Source of the DNA: Pseudomonas tructae
Lineage (GTDB): Bacteria; Pseudomonadota; Gammaproteobacteria; Pseudomonadales; Pseudomonadaceae
Reading direction: 5' to 3'
Assembly: GCF_004214895.1 (NCBI RefSeq)
Contig: NZ_CP035952.1
Span: 124,001-188,000, forward strand
Length of the DNA stretch: 64,000 nucleotides
Positions 26,567 to 35,323 of the stretch are shown here, in pieces. A program made the position numbers and the translations under genes. Position 1 is the stretch's first letter. Each line of letters opens with the position of its first letter. Under the pieces are notes generated by a model. The model ran no database searches. It was not told the origin of the DNA and saw only the letters and a list, made by a program, of their open reading frames with translations.

Positions 26567-28057
26567 TCAGTCGAACACAATCCCCTGCGCCAGCGGCAGC
26601 TCGCGAGAATAGTTCACGGTATTGGTCTGCCGACGCATGTAGGCCTTCCACGAATCCGAGCCCGACTCACGGCCACCGCCGGTTTCCTTCTCACCGCCAA
26701 AGGCCCCGCCAATCTCCGCGCCGCTGGTGCCGATGTTGACGTTGGCAATCCCGCAGTCACTGCCTGCCGCACTCTGGAAGCGCTCGGCCTCGCGCAGGTC
26801 AGTGGTGAAGATGCACGAGGACAGGCCTTGCGGAACTTCGTTGTTCAGGCGCAGGGCTTCTTCGAATTCGTCGTAAGCCAGCACATAGAGAATCGGTGCG
26901 AAGGTTTCATGACGCACCACGGCGCTCTGCGCTGGCATCTCGACAATGGCCGGGGCCACGTAATAGGCATTGGGGTACTGATCCTGAAGCGTGCGCTCGC
27001 CACCAAACACCTGGCCGCCTTCATCGCGGGCACGTGCCAGGGCGTCTTGCATGCCATCGAACGAGGCCTTGTCGATCAGCGGCCCGACCAGGTTGTCTTT
27101 GCGCGGATCACCGATGCGCACCTTGGCGTAGGCGGCTTTGACCCGGGCAACCACTTCGTCCTTGACTGAACGATGAACGATCAGCCGGCGCAAGGTGGTG
27201 CAGCGCTGGCCAGCGGTGCCAACGGCGCTGAACAGAATGCCGCGCACGGCCAGGTCGAGGTCGGCACTGGGCGCAAGGATCATCGCGTTGTTGCCGCCCA
27301 GCTCCAGAATGCTGCGGCCGAAGCGCGCGGCCACACGTGGGCCGACTTCACGCCCCATGCGCGTGCTGCCGGTAGCGCTGACCAAGGGTACACGCGGGTC
27401 GTCAACCAGCGCTTGGCCGGCGTCGCGATCGCCGATGATCAACTGGCTCAGGCCTGCTGGCGCTTCGCCAAAGGCTTGCAGGGCTTTCTCGAACAGGGCC
27501 TGGCAGGCCAGCGCGGTCAGAGGGGTCTTTTCCGACGGTTTCCACACCACCGCGTTGCCGCACACCAACGCCAGGGTGGTGTTCCAGGCCCAGACGGCGA
27601 CAGGGAAGTTGAAGGCGCTGATCACCCCGACCACACCCAGCGGGTGCCAGGTTTCACGCATGTGGTGGCCCGGGCGCTCAGAGGCGATGGTCAGGCCGTA
27701 CAACTGGCGCGACAGGCCGACGGCGAAGTCGCAGATGTCGATCATTTCCTGCACTTCACCCAAGCCTTCCTGGGTGATCTTGCCGGCTTCGATGGACACC
27801 AGCTCGCCCAGTTCAGCCTTGTGCTTGCGCAACACTTCGCCAAACAGGCGGATCAACTCACCGCGGCGCGGGGCCGGCACGTTGCGCCAGGCCTGGAAGG
27901 CGTGTTCGGCCTGGTCGATCCTGGCGCTCACCTGGGCTGGGCTTTCCAGGTGCACCGAGGCAATCGCGCTGCCATCGATAGGGGTGTGAACGGGATGGTT
28001 GCCGTGGGTATAGGCAGTGGCCGGAACACCGAGGCGGTCAAGCAGTCCATCAACCAT
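26567..28057 (-). CDS. amaB: L-aminoadipate-semialdehyde / piperideine-6-carboxylate dehydrogenase
   Basis: NAD(P)-dependent aldehyde dehydrogenase of 496 residues that oxidises aminoadipate semialdehyde (open form of piperideine-6-carboxylate) to 2-aminoadipate in lysine catabolism. Visible motifs are GVVGVISAFNFPVAVWAWN, LELGGNNAMILAP (general base Glu), the catalytic Cys in SAVGTAGQRCTTLRRL, and the C-terminal GTSGAEIGGAFGGEKETGGGRESGSDSWKAYMRRQTNT, a pattern typical of the ALDH7 (antiquitin/Pcd) group. I chose the ATG at 28057, which has AGGAGAAG at good spacing; MQEKK at 28072 is an alternative. It is divergent from the LysR gene, 135 bp apart, a likely shared control region. Confidence 0.9.
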   Translation of the reverse strand: MVDGLLDRLGVPATAYTHGNHPVHTPIDGSAIASVHLESPAQVSARIDQAEHAFQAWRNVPAPRRGELIRLFGEVLRKHKAELGELVSIEAGKITQEGLGEVQEMIDICDFAVGLSRQLYGLTIASERPGHHMRETWHPLGVVGVISAFNFPVAVWAWNTTLALVCGNAVVWKPSEKTPLTALACQALFEKALQAFGEAPAGLSQLIIGDRDAGQALVDDPRVPLVSATGSTRMGREVGPRVAARFGRSILELGGNNAMILAPSADLDLAVRGILFSAVGTAGQRCTTLRRLIVHRSVKDEVVARVKAAYAKVRIGDPRKDNLVGPLIDKASFDGMQDALARARDEGGQVFGGERTLQDQYPNAYYVAPAIVEMPAQSAVVRHETFAPILYVLAYDEFEEALRLNNEVPQGLSSCIFTTDLREAERFQSAAGSDCGIANVNIGTSGAEIGGAFGGEKETGGGRESGSDSWKAYMRRQTNTVNYSRELPLAQGIVFD

Positions 28058-28192
28058 TTTCTTCTCCTGCATGCGATGAGTGGTTGAAATAGTGATAGGG
28101 ATCAGTATTAATCCGATCACTCTGGCGCAACAAACGACCTTTATTCTGCATATCATTCCGCCAGGTAATGATCTACCGGCTTAGAGACCGCT

Positions 28193-29089
28193 ATGTCCAA
28201 ACGTCTGGTGCCATCGATGGCCGCCCTGCAGTGTTTCGAGGCTGCCGCCCGGCACCTGAGCTTCACCCGTGCCGCCGAAGAGCTTCACCTGACCCAGAGC
28301 GCGGTAAGCAAACAGGTGGCCCAGCTTGAAGACATGCTGCGCCATCACCTGTTCCTGCGCATCCGCCGGCGCCTGCAACTCACACCAGCAGGCGCGCTGT
28401 ACCTGGCCGAGGTCAACAAGATTCTCACGCAGGTCGATATGTCCAGCCGCTACATCATGTCCTACGGCGAACAGACCGAAGTGCTCAAGGTCGCTACCCA
28501 ACCGAGCTTTGGCGTGCGCTGGCTGATCCCGCACCTCAAAGGTTTCGGCAAGCAGCATCCGAATATCCACCTCGACATCCGCAACGAGATGGAGCCCTTC
28601 GCCCTGCTCCAGGCCACCGCCGACGTGGTGTTCTTCTTTGGCCAGGGCACTTGGCCGGGAGCCACTTGCATCGAGCTGTTCGGCGAAGACGTGCTGCCGG
28701 TGTGCGCCCCTGAACTGCTGCAAGGGCGTACGCTCAAGGACGCCAGCGAACTGGCGGAGCTGGTGCTGCTGCAAAGCACCTCGCGCCCGCAGGCCTGGCA
28801 CGAGTGGTTTCTGGAGCAAGGCCTGCATTCGGCCAACAGTTATCACGGGCCGCGCTTCGATACCTTCTATATGAGCCTCAGCGCTGCCCAGTCCGGCTGC
28901 GGCGTGGCCCTGGTGCCGCGTTACCTAGTTGTAGAAGAGCTGGCCGAAGGCAAACTGATCGTGCCCTGGCCGCACAGCATGCGCAGCAAAGGCGCGCATT
29001 TCCTGGCGTTTTCCGAGCATGCCGCAGAGGTGCCGAAGGTGCGCGCATTGGTCGACTGGATACGCGCGGAGCTGGACGGGCAAGATTGA
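28193..29089 (+). CDS. LysR-family regulator adjacent to lysine catabolism genes
   Basis: A 298-residue LysR-type regulator. The winged helix-turn-helix is at about 8-65 (MAALQCFEAAARHLSFTRAAEELHLTQSAVSKQVAQLEDML), of the GcvA-like subgroup, followed by the periplasmic-binding-like effector domain (about 95-295). It is divergent from amaB and directly upstream of hglS in the same direction, so it is well placed to control both arms of D-lysine breakdown. The inducer, perhaps a pathway intermediate such as 2-aminoadipate or pipecolate, is unknown. No ribosome-site anomaly. Confidence 0.88.
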   Translation: MSKRLVPSMAALQCFEAAARHLSFTRAAEELHLTQSAVSKQVAQLEDMLRHHLFLRIRRRLQLTPAGALYLAEVNKILTQVDMSSRYIMSYGEQTEVLKVATQPSFGVRWLIPHLKGFGKQHPNIHLDIRNEMEPFALLQATADVVFFFGQGTWPGATCIELFGEDVLPVCAPELLQGRTLKDASELAELVLLQSTSRPQAWHEWFLEQGLHSANSYHGPRFDTFYMSLSAAQSGCGVALVPRYLVVEELAEGKLIVPWPHSMRSKGAHFLAFSEHAAEVPKVRALVDWIRAELDGQD

Positions 29090-29184
29090 TATTTTTTGGA
29101 ATGATAGATCGACTTTTTTTCGCTTGTGTCGGTACTGCATTCCTCGCTTTCATGTAAGGGTGCCCACTTACCAGGAAGCTTTCG

Positions 29185-30582
29185 ATGCCCGCCCAAGAGT
29201 TCGTCAGCCCGGACAGCATTCGCGCGCAGTTCTGCGCCGCCATGTCGCTCATGTACAAGCAGGAAGTGCCTCTGTACGGTACGCTGCTGTCGCTGGTGAG
29301 CGAAATCAATCAGCAGGTGATGGCCGAGCAACCCGCCGTTGCCCAGGCCCTGCGCTGGACCGGCGAGATCGAGCGCCTGGAGCAGGAGCGCCACGGCGCC
29401 ATTCGCGTCGGCAGCGCCGAGGAGCTGGCAACCATCGGCCGCCTGTTCGCAGTGATGGGCATGCAGCCGGTGGGCTACTACGACCTCAGCTCGGCCGGTG
29501 TGCCGGTGCATTCCACTGCCTTTCGCGCCGTGCACGAACAGTCGCTGCACATCAGCCCGTTTCGGGTCTTCACTTCGCTGCTGCGCCTGGAGCTGATCGA
29601 TAACCCGGCGCTGCGTGAGCTGTCGCACAAAATCCTTGCCCGGCGGCAGATCTTCACCCCGCGCGCCCTGCAGTTGATCGAGCAATTCGAGCGTGATGGC
29701 GGCCTGAATACCGACGATGCCCGGACCTTTGTCGATGAAGCCCTGCACACCTTCCGTTGGCACCGGGATGCCACCGTGACCGCCGAGCAGTACCAGCTAC
29801 TGCACGACCAGCACCGCCTGATCGCCGATGTGGTGGCCTTCAAGGGCCCGCACATCAATCACCTGACCCCGCGCACCCTGGACATCGATGCCGTCCAGCT
29901 GGGCATGCCGGTCAAAGGCATTGCGCCCAAGGCCGTGATCGAAGGCCCACCTCCGCGTCGCTGCCCGATACTGCTGCGCCAGACCAGCTTCAAGGCGCTG
30001 CAGGAAAAGGTCGCGTTCACCGATCAACGGGGCGAAGGCAGTGGCAGCCACACCGCACGCTTTGGCGAAATCGAGCAGCGTGGTGCTGCACTGACGCCCA
30101 AGGGACGTCAGCTTTATGACCACCTGCTCGATGCCACCCGCGCAGCCTTGGGCGGTGTCCCGGCCGAGGCCAGTGCCGAGCGCTACATGAGTCTGCTCAG
30201 CGACAGCTTCAAGGCCTTCCCGGATGACCTGGCACAGATGCGCGAACAGGATCTGGCGTACTTCCGCTACTTCCCGACCGAGCGTGGCCTGGCGGCGCGC
30301 GGCGATGCACAGCGACCGACGTCATTGCAAGGATTGATCGACGCTGGGCATATCCACTTTGAAGCCCTGGTGTACGAGGATTTTCTGCCGGTCAGTGCAG
30401 CGGGAATTTTCCAGTCCAACCTGGGCGATGACGCACAGAGCGAATACGGCAGCAATGCCAACCGCGAGGCGTTTGAACAAGCGTTGGGCAAGCCGGTGCA
30501 GGATGAGCTGGCGCTGTACGCCGAGAGCCAGCGGCGGTCATTGATGGCCTGTGCGCAGGCGTTGAATATTCCTCGGTTTTGA
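29185..30582 (+). CDS. hglS: 2-oxoadipate dioxygenase/decarboxylase HglS (DUF1338, YdcJ family)
   Basis: A 465-residue DUF1338 protein. In P. putida the HglS enzyme is a Fe(II)-dependent decarboxylating dioxygenase that turns 2-oxoadipate into D-2-hydroxyglutarate, linking the aminoadipate branch of lysine breakdown to central metabolism. The residues recalled as metal ligands and substrate contacts are present: His70 and Arg74 (ERHGAIRVGS), His226 (FKGPHINHLTPR), and a Glu in ARFGEIEQRG (295 in my count). It follows the LysR gene by 95 bp and ends at a REP element. Genomic context (amaA, amaB) strongly supports the role. Confidence 0.9.
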   Translation: MPAQEFVSPDSIRAQFCAAMSLMYKQEVPLYGTLLSLVSEINQQVMAEQPAVAQALRWTGEIERLEQERHGAIRVGSAEELATIGRLFAVMGMQPVGYYDLSSAGVPVHSTAFRAVHEQSLHISPFRVFTSLLRLELIDNPALRELSHKILARRQIFTPRALQLIEQFERDGGLNTDDARTFVDEALHTFRWHRDATVTAEQYQLLHDQHRLIADVVAFKGPHINHLTPRTLDIDAVQLGMPVKGIAPKAVIEGPPPRRCPILLRQTSFKALQEKVAFTDQRGEGSGSHTARFGEIEQRGAALTPKGRQLYDHLLDATRAALGGVPAEASAERYMSLLSDSFKAFPDDLAQMREQDLAYFRYFPTERGLAARGDAQRPTSLQGLIDAGHIHFEALVYEDFLPVSAAGIFQSNLGDDAQSEYGSNANREAFEQALGKPVQDELALYAESQRRSLMACAQALNIPRF

Positions 30583-30589
30583 GGACCTT

Positions 30590-30645
30590 ATCGCGGGGCA
30601 AGCCCGCTCCCACACCAAACTGTGTGAGCGGGCTTGCCCCGCGAT
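30590..30645. repeat. REP palindrome (copy 4)
   Basis: Full inverted REP pair between the convergent hglS and chemoreceptor genes, 7 bp after the hglS stop and 4 bp before the chemoreceptor stop. It may double as a bidirectional RNA-stabilising hairpin. Confidence 0.92.
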
Positions 30646-30649
30646 AGAA

Positions 30650-32629
30650 TCACCGCCCAACCCGAAACCTATCCACTTCCTGCCTCAACTGCCCCGCCAA
30701 GCCCTCAAGTTCCCGCGCCGTCGCCGCAAGGTTAGTCGCCACCTCACGCTGTTCGCTGTTGGCCAGGGCAATGCTCTGCAGGTTGCGGCTGAGCACGTTC
30801 GCCGTGCTGCTTTGCTCCTGGGTCGCGGTGGTAATGACGGCAAACTGTTCCCCCGCCGAGCGGCTGCGCTCATCGATCTGCGCCAGCGCCGCGGCAACCT
30901 TGGCGTTGCGCTGCAGCCCTTCTTGCATCAGGCGGTTGCCCTGCTCCATGGTGCTGATGGCGTTACCGGTTTCCTGCTGGATGCTGCCGATCATGGTCGA
31001 GATTTCATCGGTGGCCTGGCGGGTACGCGAGGCCAGGCTGCGCACCTCGTCCGCGACCACGGCAAAACCCCGGCCCTGCTCACCGGCCCGCGCCGCTTCG
31101 ATGGCCGCGTTCAGGGCCAGCAAGTTGGTTTGCTCGGCAATCGAGGTAATCACCCCGACGATGCCGCCGATTTCCTCGGAGCGCAGGCCCAGGGTGTCGA
31201 CCACTTCGGCAGTGCCGGCCAGGGCACGGGCAATCTGCTCCAGGGACGACGACGCCTGATCCATCGCTTCGCGGCCAATGCGGGTTTGCTGGACGTTGTC
31301 CTGGGCCATGCGCTCGGTGCTGCCCATGTTGTCGGCGATGTTCATCGAGGTGGCGCTGAACTGCTCGACAGCACCGGCCATACTGGTGATTTCACCGGAT
31401 TGCTGTTCCATCCCCTCACACGCACCGGAGGACATTCCCGACAATGCCTGAGCACGGCTGCTGACCTGCTCTGCGGCTGTGCGAATGTGCTCGACCATGC
31501 TCGCCAGCGCTTCGCCCATCTGGTTGAAACTCTGCGCCAGCTGGCCGATTTCGTCGTGACTGGACACCTGCAAGCGCGCCTGCAGGTCACCGGCGCCAAG
31601 CGCTTGCGCCTGCTGCAAGAGCTCGCCCAACGGGCGTAGACGGCGGCGCAACAGCCACAAGGTAGCAGCGACTGCCAGCAACATCGCCAGCAAACTGCCG
31701 ATGGCCAGCCGGGTACCGACGCTCCAGGTCACCGCGCGGATTTCGGCCTTCGGCATACTCGCCACCACGGTCCAGGGCCCGCCAGCAAACGGCGCGGTAA
31801 CGCTGAACAACTGTTCCACACCGTCATCCCAGAAACGCCCTTCGCCCGCCGTGAACCCTGCAAGCGCCTGCGCCGCCTGGCTGTCCGAACGCACACCGGC
31901 TGGCGCTACCAGCCAGTGCTGCTTGTCATCGAGTACAGCCAGCGAGCCGGTCTGCCCAATGCGAAAGCGTGCAAGGTTGGCGAACTGGGCCTTTTGCGCA
32001 TCGGTGTAGTCGAAGCCGACGAACAGCACTGCAATCACCCGACCGCTGCCATCACGCACCGGGGTGTACTGGGTCATGTAATCACGCTCGAACAGGTTCG
32101 CCCGCCCGACATAGGCCTGACCAGCCAGCAAGCGGGCATAGGCCGGGTGCTGGCGGTCGAGCAGCGTGCCGATGGCACGGCTGCCGTCCTGCTTGGTCAA
32201 TGAGGTACTGATACGGATGAAGTCGTCACCGCTGCGCACGAACAAGGTGGCGACCCCGGCGGTCATCTGGCGGAAGTCATCCACCTGGCGAAAGTCGTTG
32301 TTGAGCAGTTGATCGCCCAGGTACAACGCGGGGGTAGAAACCCCGGCGACCGCCAGCGACTCACCCGGATGCAGCTGCAAGCCTGCGGCAAAACGCTTTT
32401 CGAACAGACCGCTCAGGCGTTGGGTGCTTTCACGCAGGGTGCCGTGAAAGGTGTCGAGCTGATCGGCGAGCAGTCGTGCTTCACTGGCCAAATGCTCCTG
32501 GCGAGTAATCAGGTTGGCGTTGTCCAGCGAACGCAGGGCAAACAGGGTGCTGCCGGTGATCACCACAGCCAGTACGAGGGCGAGGGCGATACCGAGCTGC
32601 GAGGCAATCCGGGCACGGGGTTGAGACAT
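30650..32629 (-). CDS. Methyl-accepting chemotaxis protein with large Cache-type sensor
   Basis: A 659-residue transmembrane chemoreceptor. The order is TM1 (about 10-32), a long periplasmic sensor of roughly 270 residues that reads as a Cache3/Cache2-type double domain (for example [52 protein letters not shown]), TM2 (about 305-328), HAMP, then the signalling domain with the hairpin tip [35 protein letters not shown]. The start at 32629 follows CAGGAGC; a longer frame to 32644 is less likely. No CheB/CheR-binding pentapeptide is seen at the C-terminus (FRVGR). Cache3-Cache2 receptors often bind small organic acids, but the ligand is unknown. Confidence 0.9.
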   Translation of the reverse strand: MSQPRARIASQLGIALALVLAVVITGSTLFALRSLDNANLITRQEHLASEARLLADQLDTFHGTLRESTQRLSGLFEKRFAAGLQLHPGESLAVAGVSTPALYLGDQLLNNDFRQVDDFRQMTAGVATLFVRSGDDFIRISTSLTKQDGSRAIGTLLDRQHPAYARLLAGQAYVGRANLFERDYMTQYTPVRDGSGRVIAVLFVGFDYTDAQKAQFANLARFRIGQTGSLAVLDDKQHWLVAPAGVRSDSQAAQALAGFTAGEGRFWDDGVEQLFSVTAPFAGGPWTVVASMPKAEIRAVTWSVGTRLAIGSLLAMLLAVAATLWLLRRRLRPLGELLQQAQALGAGDLQARLQVSSHDEIGQLAQSFNQMGEALASMVEHIRTAAEQVSSRAQALSGMSSGACEGMEQQSGEITSMAGAVEQFSATSMNIADNMGSTERMAQDNVQQTRIGREAMDQASSSLEQIARALAGTAEVVDTLGLRSEEIGGIVGVITSIAEQTNLLALNAAIEAARAGEQGRGFAVVADEVRSLASRTRQATDEISTMIGSIQQETGNAISTMEQGNRLMQEGLQRNAKVAAALAQIDERSRSAGEQFAVITTATQEQSSTANVLSRNLQSIALANSEQREVATNLAATARELEGLAGQLRQEVDRFRVGR

Positions 32630-32784
32630 GGAAGCTCCTGGCAAGAGGGGCCGGGATCGTCCTGATCACGCTGACCGTCCGCATCGATACGGGTATCGAG
32701 CCATCTAGGCGTGGCTCTGCTCTCTCTGCTTCGGCGGCGCACAGCAATACTTGAGTGAGGAACAAGGTTATGCCAAGCAAACGA

Positions 32785-33729
32785 TCAACTGCTGGTGATG
32801 GTTGCCGTTGCTGGCAGAATGTCGACCTTGGGTAGATCCATGGCCTGCGCTTCGCCTTGCAGAAAGTCGCTCAAGCGGCGCAGACGCTCGCCCCCCGGTC
32901 GGGTCTTTGGCCAGACCAGATAGTAGTCCAGGCCACTGGCCACTGCCGTCGGCCAGGGCAGGCTGAGCCGGCCCTGGGCCACGTCTTCGGCAACCATCAG
33001 CAAATCGCCCATGGACACGCCGTAGCCCCGGGCGGCGGCGATCATGCCCAGTTCCAGGGTATCGAACACCTGGCCTCCCTTGAGCGACACCTGATCGGTA
33101 AGGCCCATGCGCGCCAGCCAGCTGCGCCAGTCGCGCTTGTCCGGGGTTGGATGCAGCAGCTCGATCCCTGCCAACCGCCGCGCATCCCACGGCCCTTCCT
33201 TGAGCAACTCCGGCGCACCGACCGGGATCAGCAACTCGCCGAACAGCCGCTTGACCTCCCAGTCCGGGGGGAAGTGGCCATCGCTCAGCAGCACCGCACA
33301 GTCGAACGGTTCGTGGTTGAAATCGACATGATCGACGTCCATCCAGGCACTGGTCAGTTGCACTTCGTTGCCCGGCTGCAGGTGACGAAAACGGCTGAGG
33401 CGCGCCAGCAGCCAGCGCATGGTCAGGGTCGAGGGAGCTTTCATGCGCAAAATGTCATCTTCACTGCGCAATGTGCTGCAGGCCCGCTCCAGTGCCGCGA
33501 AGCCCTCGCGCACGCCCGGCAGTAACAAGCGCGCAGCTTCACTGAGCTGCAGGCTACGACCACTACGCACGAACAAGCGGCAGGCAAAGTGCTCCTCAAG
33601 GGTACGAATGTGCCGGCTGACTGCGCTCTGGGTGATCGATAACTCATCCCCGGCGCGGGTGAACGAACTGTGCCGAGCAGCCGCTTCAAAAGCCCGCAGT
33701 GCATACAGAGGCGGTAGACGACGAGACAT
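32785..33729 (-). CDS. LysR-family regulator (GcvA-like)
   Basis: A 314-residue LysR-type regulator starting at 33729 (MSRRLPPLYALRAFEAAARHSSFTRAGDELSITQSAVSRHI), the GcvA-like N-terminus; the extension to 33756 is not conserved-looking. The DNA-binding domain spans about 6-64 and the effector domain about 90-300. It is transcribed divergently from the MATE pump gene 157 bp away and may control it, as is common for LysR genes. The chemoreceptor gene downstream is on the same strand but separated by about 155 bp. Target and inducer cannot be read from sequence. Confidence 0.88.
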   Translation of the reverse strand: MSRRLPPLYALRAFEAAARHSSFTRAGDELSITQSAVSRHIRTLEEHFACRLFVRSGRSLQLSEAARLLLPGVREGFAALERACSTLRSEDDILRMKAPSTLTMRWLLARLSRFRHLQPGNEVQLTSAWMDVDHVDFNHEPFDCAVLLSDGHFPPDWEVKRLFGELLIPVGAPELLKEGPWDARRLAGIELLHPTPDKRDWRSWLARMGLTDQVSLKGGQVFDTLELGMIAAARGYGVSMGDLLMVAEDVAQGRLSLPWPTAVASGLDYYLVWPKTRPGGERLRRLSDFLQGEAQAMDLPKVDILPATATITSS

Positions 33730-33885
33730 GAAAGGCGGGCTCCGAGTTATCCACAAGCGATCATCAGGATCATACTCCCATGAGTTTTAATCATGCCAAC
33801 CATCGCTATTATCCCTTTGTAGATAGCCGCTCAAAGGCTCAGACTTTCACGCTTTGATTCTTATCGCGCACGAAAGGACGACTCC

Positions 33886-35277
33886 ATGCAGGCCGCGCCC
33901 ACTCATGAACTCAAGGCTTTGCTGCGCCTGGCCGGGCCGCTGATTGCCTCGCAGTTGGCGCACATGCTGATGGTGCTCACCGACACCCTGATGATGGCCC
34001 GCATCAGCCCGCAGGCGCTGGCCGGTGGCGGCCTGGGTGCAGCAAGCTATTCGTTCGTGTCGATTTTTTGCCTGGGCGTAATTGCCGCCGTGGGTACCCT
34101 GGTGGCGATTCGCAAGGGTGCCGGCGACCTCGCCGGCGCCACCCGCCTGACCCAGGCCGGACTGTGGCTGGCCTGGGCCATGGCCTTGGTGACGGCAGTG
34201 GTCCTGTGGAACCTGGAGCCGGTGCTGCTGTTACTCGGACAGAGCCCAAACAACGTCGAGGCCGCCGCGCAGTTCCTGCTGTTGCTGCCCTTTGCCCTGC
34301 CCGGCTTCCTGAGCTTCATGGCCCTGCGCGGCTTTACCAGTGCCATTGGCCGTTCGACGCCGGTGATGGTCATCAGCCTGATCGGTACAGTGGTCAACTT
34401 CCTGCTCAACTACGCCTTGATCGAGGGCATGTTCGGCTTGCCGAAACTGGGCCTGGTGGGCATCGGCCTGGTGACGGCGATTGTCGCCAACTGCATGGCC
34501 GTGGCCATGGCCCTGTATATCCGCTGGCACCCGGCTTACGCGCCCTACCCGATTCGCCAGGGCCTGAGCCGCCCGTCGTGGCCGGCCTTGCGCGAACTGT
34601 GGCGCCTGGGCCTGCCGATTGGCGGCACCTATACCGTGGAAGTCGGCCTGTTCGCTTTCGCCGCGCTGTGCATGGGCGTGCTGGGCAGCACTGAGCTGGC
34701 GGCGCACCAGATCGCCCTGCAGATCGTCTCCACGGCGTTCATGATTCCGGCGGGCTTGTCATACGCGGTGACCATGCGTGTAGGCCTGTATTACGGCGCC
34801 GGTAACCTGTTGGGCGCAAGACATGCCGGCCGGACCGGCATTGGCTTTGGCGCGGCGATGATGCTGATGTTCGCCATCCTCTTCTGGGTGCTGCCAGACC
34901 CGCTGGTGGGGTTGTTCCTTGACCACGATGACCCGGCCTTTGCCGACATCATCCAGCTGGCCGTGAGCCTGCTGATGGTTGCCGCCTGGTTCGAATTGTT
35001 CGATGGCGTGCAGACCATCGCCATGGGTTCGATCCGCGGACTCAAGGACGCCAAGACCACCTTCCTGGTCGGGCTGTTCTGCTACTGGGTGATCGGCGCG
35101 CCGGCGGCCTGGTTGCTGGCCTTCAACCTCGGCCTGGGGGCGGTGGGTGTGTGGTGGGGACTGGCGTTGGGCCTGGCCTGTGCGGCGGTGAGCCTGACCC
35201 TGGCCTTCGAGTGGCGGATGAGGCGCTTGCTCGGCAGTGCCAGTGGGGTGAACAAGGTGACTGCTTCGGTGATTTGA
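33886..35277 (+). CDS. MATE-family multidrug efflux protein (NorM-like)
   Basis: A 463-residue inner-membrane exporter of the MATE family with twelve predicted helices in two homologous halves. The first half carries HELKALLRLAGPLIASQLAHMLMVLTDTLMMARISPQALAGGGLGAA, the second GLPIGGTYTVEVGLFAFAALCMGVLGSTELAAHQIALQIVSTAFMIPAGLSYAVTMRVG, both typical NorM segments. Family members use Na+ or H+ gradients to expel cationic drugs and dyes. It is likely co-regulated with the divergent LysR gene. A partial REP lies just after the stop. Confidence 0.92.
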   Translation: MQAAPTHELKALLRLAGPLIASQLAHMLMVLTDTLMMARISPQALAGGGLGAASYSFVSIFCLGVIAAVGTLVAIRKGAGDLAGATRLTQAGLWLAWAMALVTAVVLWNLEPVLLLLGQSPNNVEAAAQFLLLLPFALPGFLSFMALRGFTSAIGRSTPVMVISLIGTVVNFLLNYALIEGMFGLPKLGLVGIGLVTAIVANCMAVAMALYIRWHPAYAPYPIRQGLSRPSWPALRELWRLGLPIGGTYTVEVGLFAFAALCMGVLGSTELAAHQIALQIVSTAFMIPAGLSYAVTMRVGLYYGAGNLLGARHAGRTGIGFGAAMMLMFAILFWVLPDPLVGLFLDHDDPAFADIIQLAVSLLMVAAWFELFDGVQTIAMGSIRGLKDAKTTFLVGLFCYWVIGAPAAWLLAFNLGLGAVGVWWGLALGLACAAVSLTLAFEWRMRRLLGSASGVNKVTASVI

Positions 35278-35285
35278 AGGACCCC

Positions 35286-35321
35286 ATCGCGGGGCAAGCC
35301 CGCTCCCACAAACCCCGCGAT
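35286..35321. repeat. Degenerate REP element (copy 5, one arm truncated)
   Basis: The left arm is complete (ATCGCGGGGCAAGCCCGCTC) but the right arm is reduced to CCCCGCGAT after a short ACAAAC spacer. It probably arose by deletion within an inverted pair. It lies between the convergent MATE and GGDEF-EAL genes. Confidence 0.85.
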
Positions 35322-35323
35322 GC

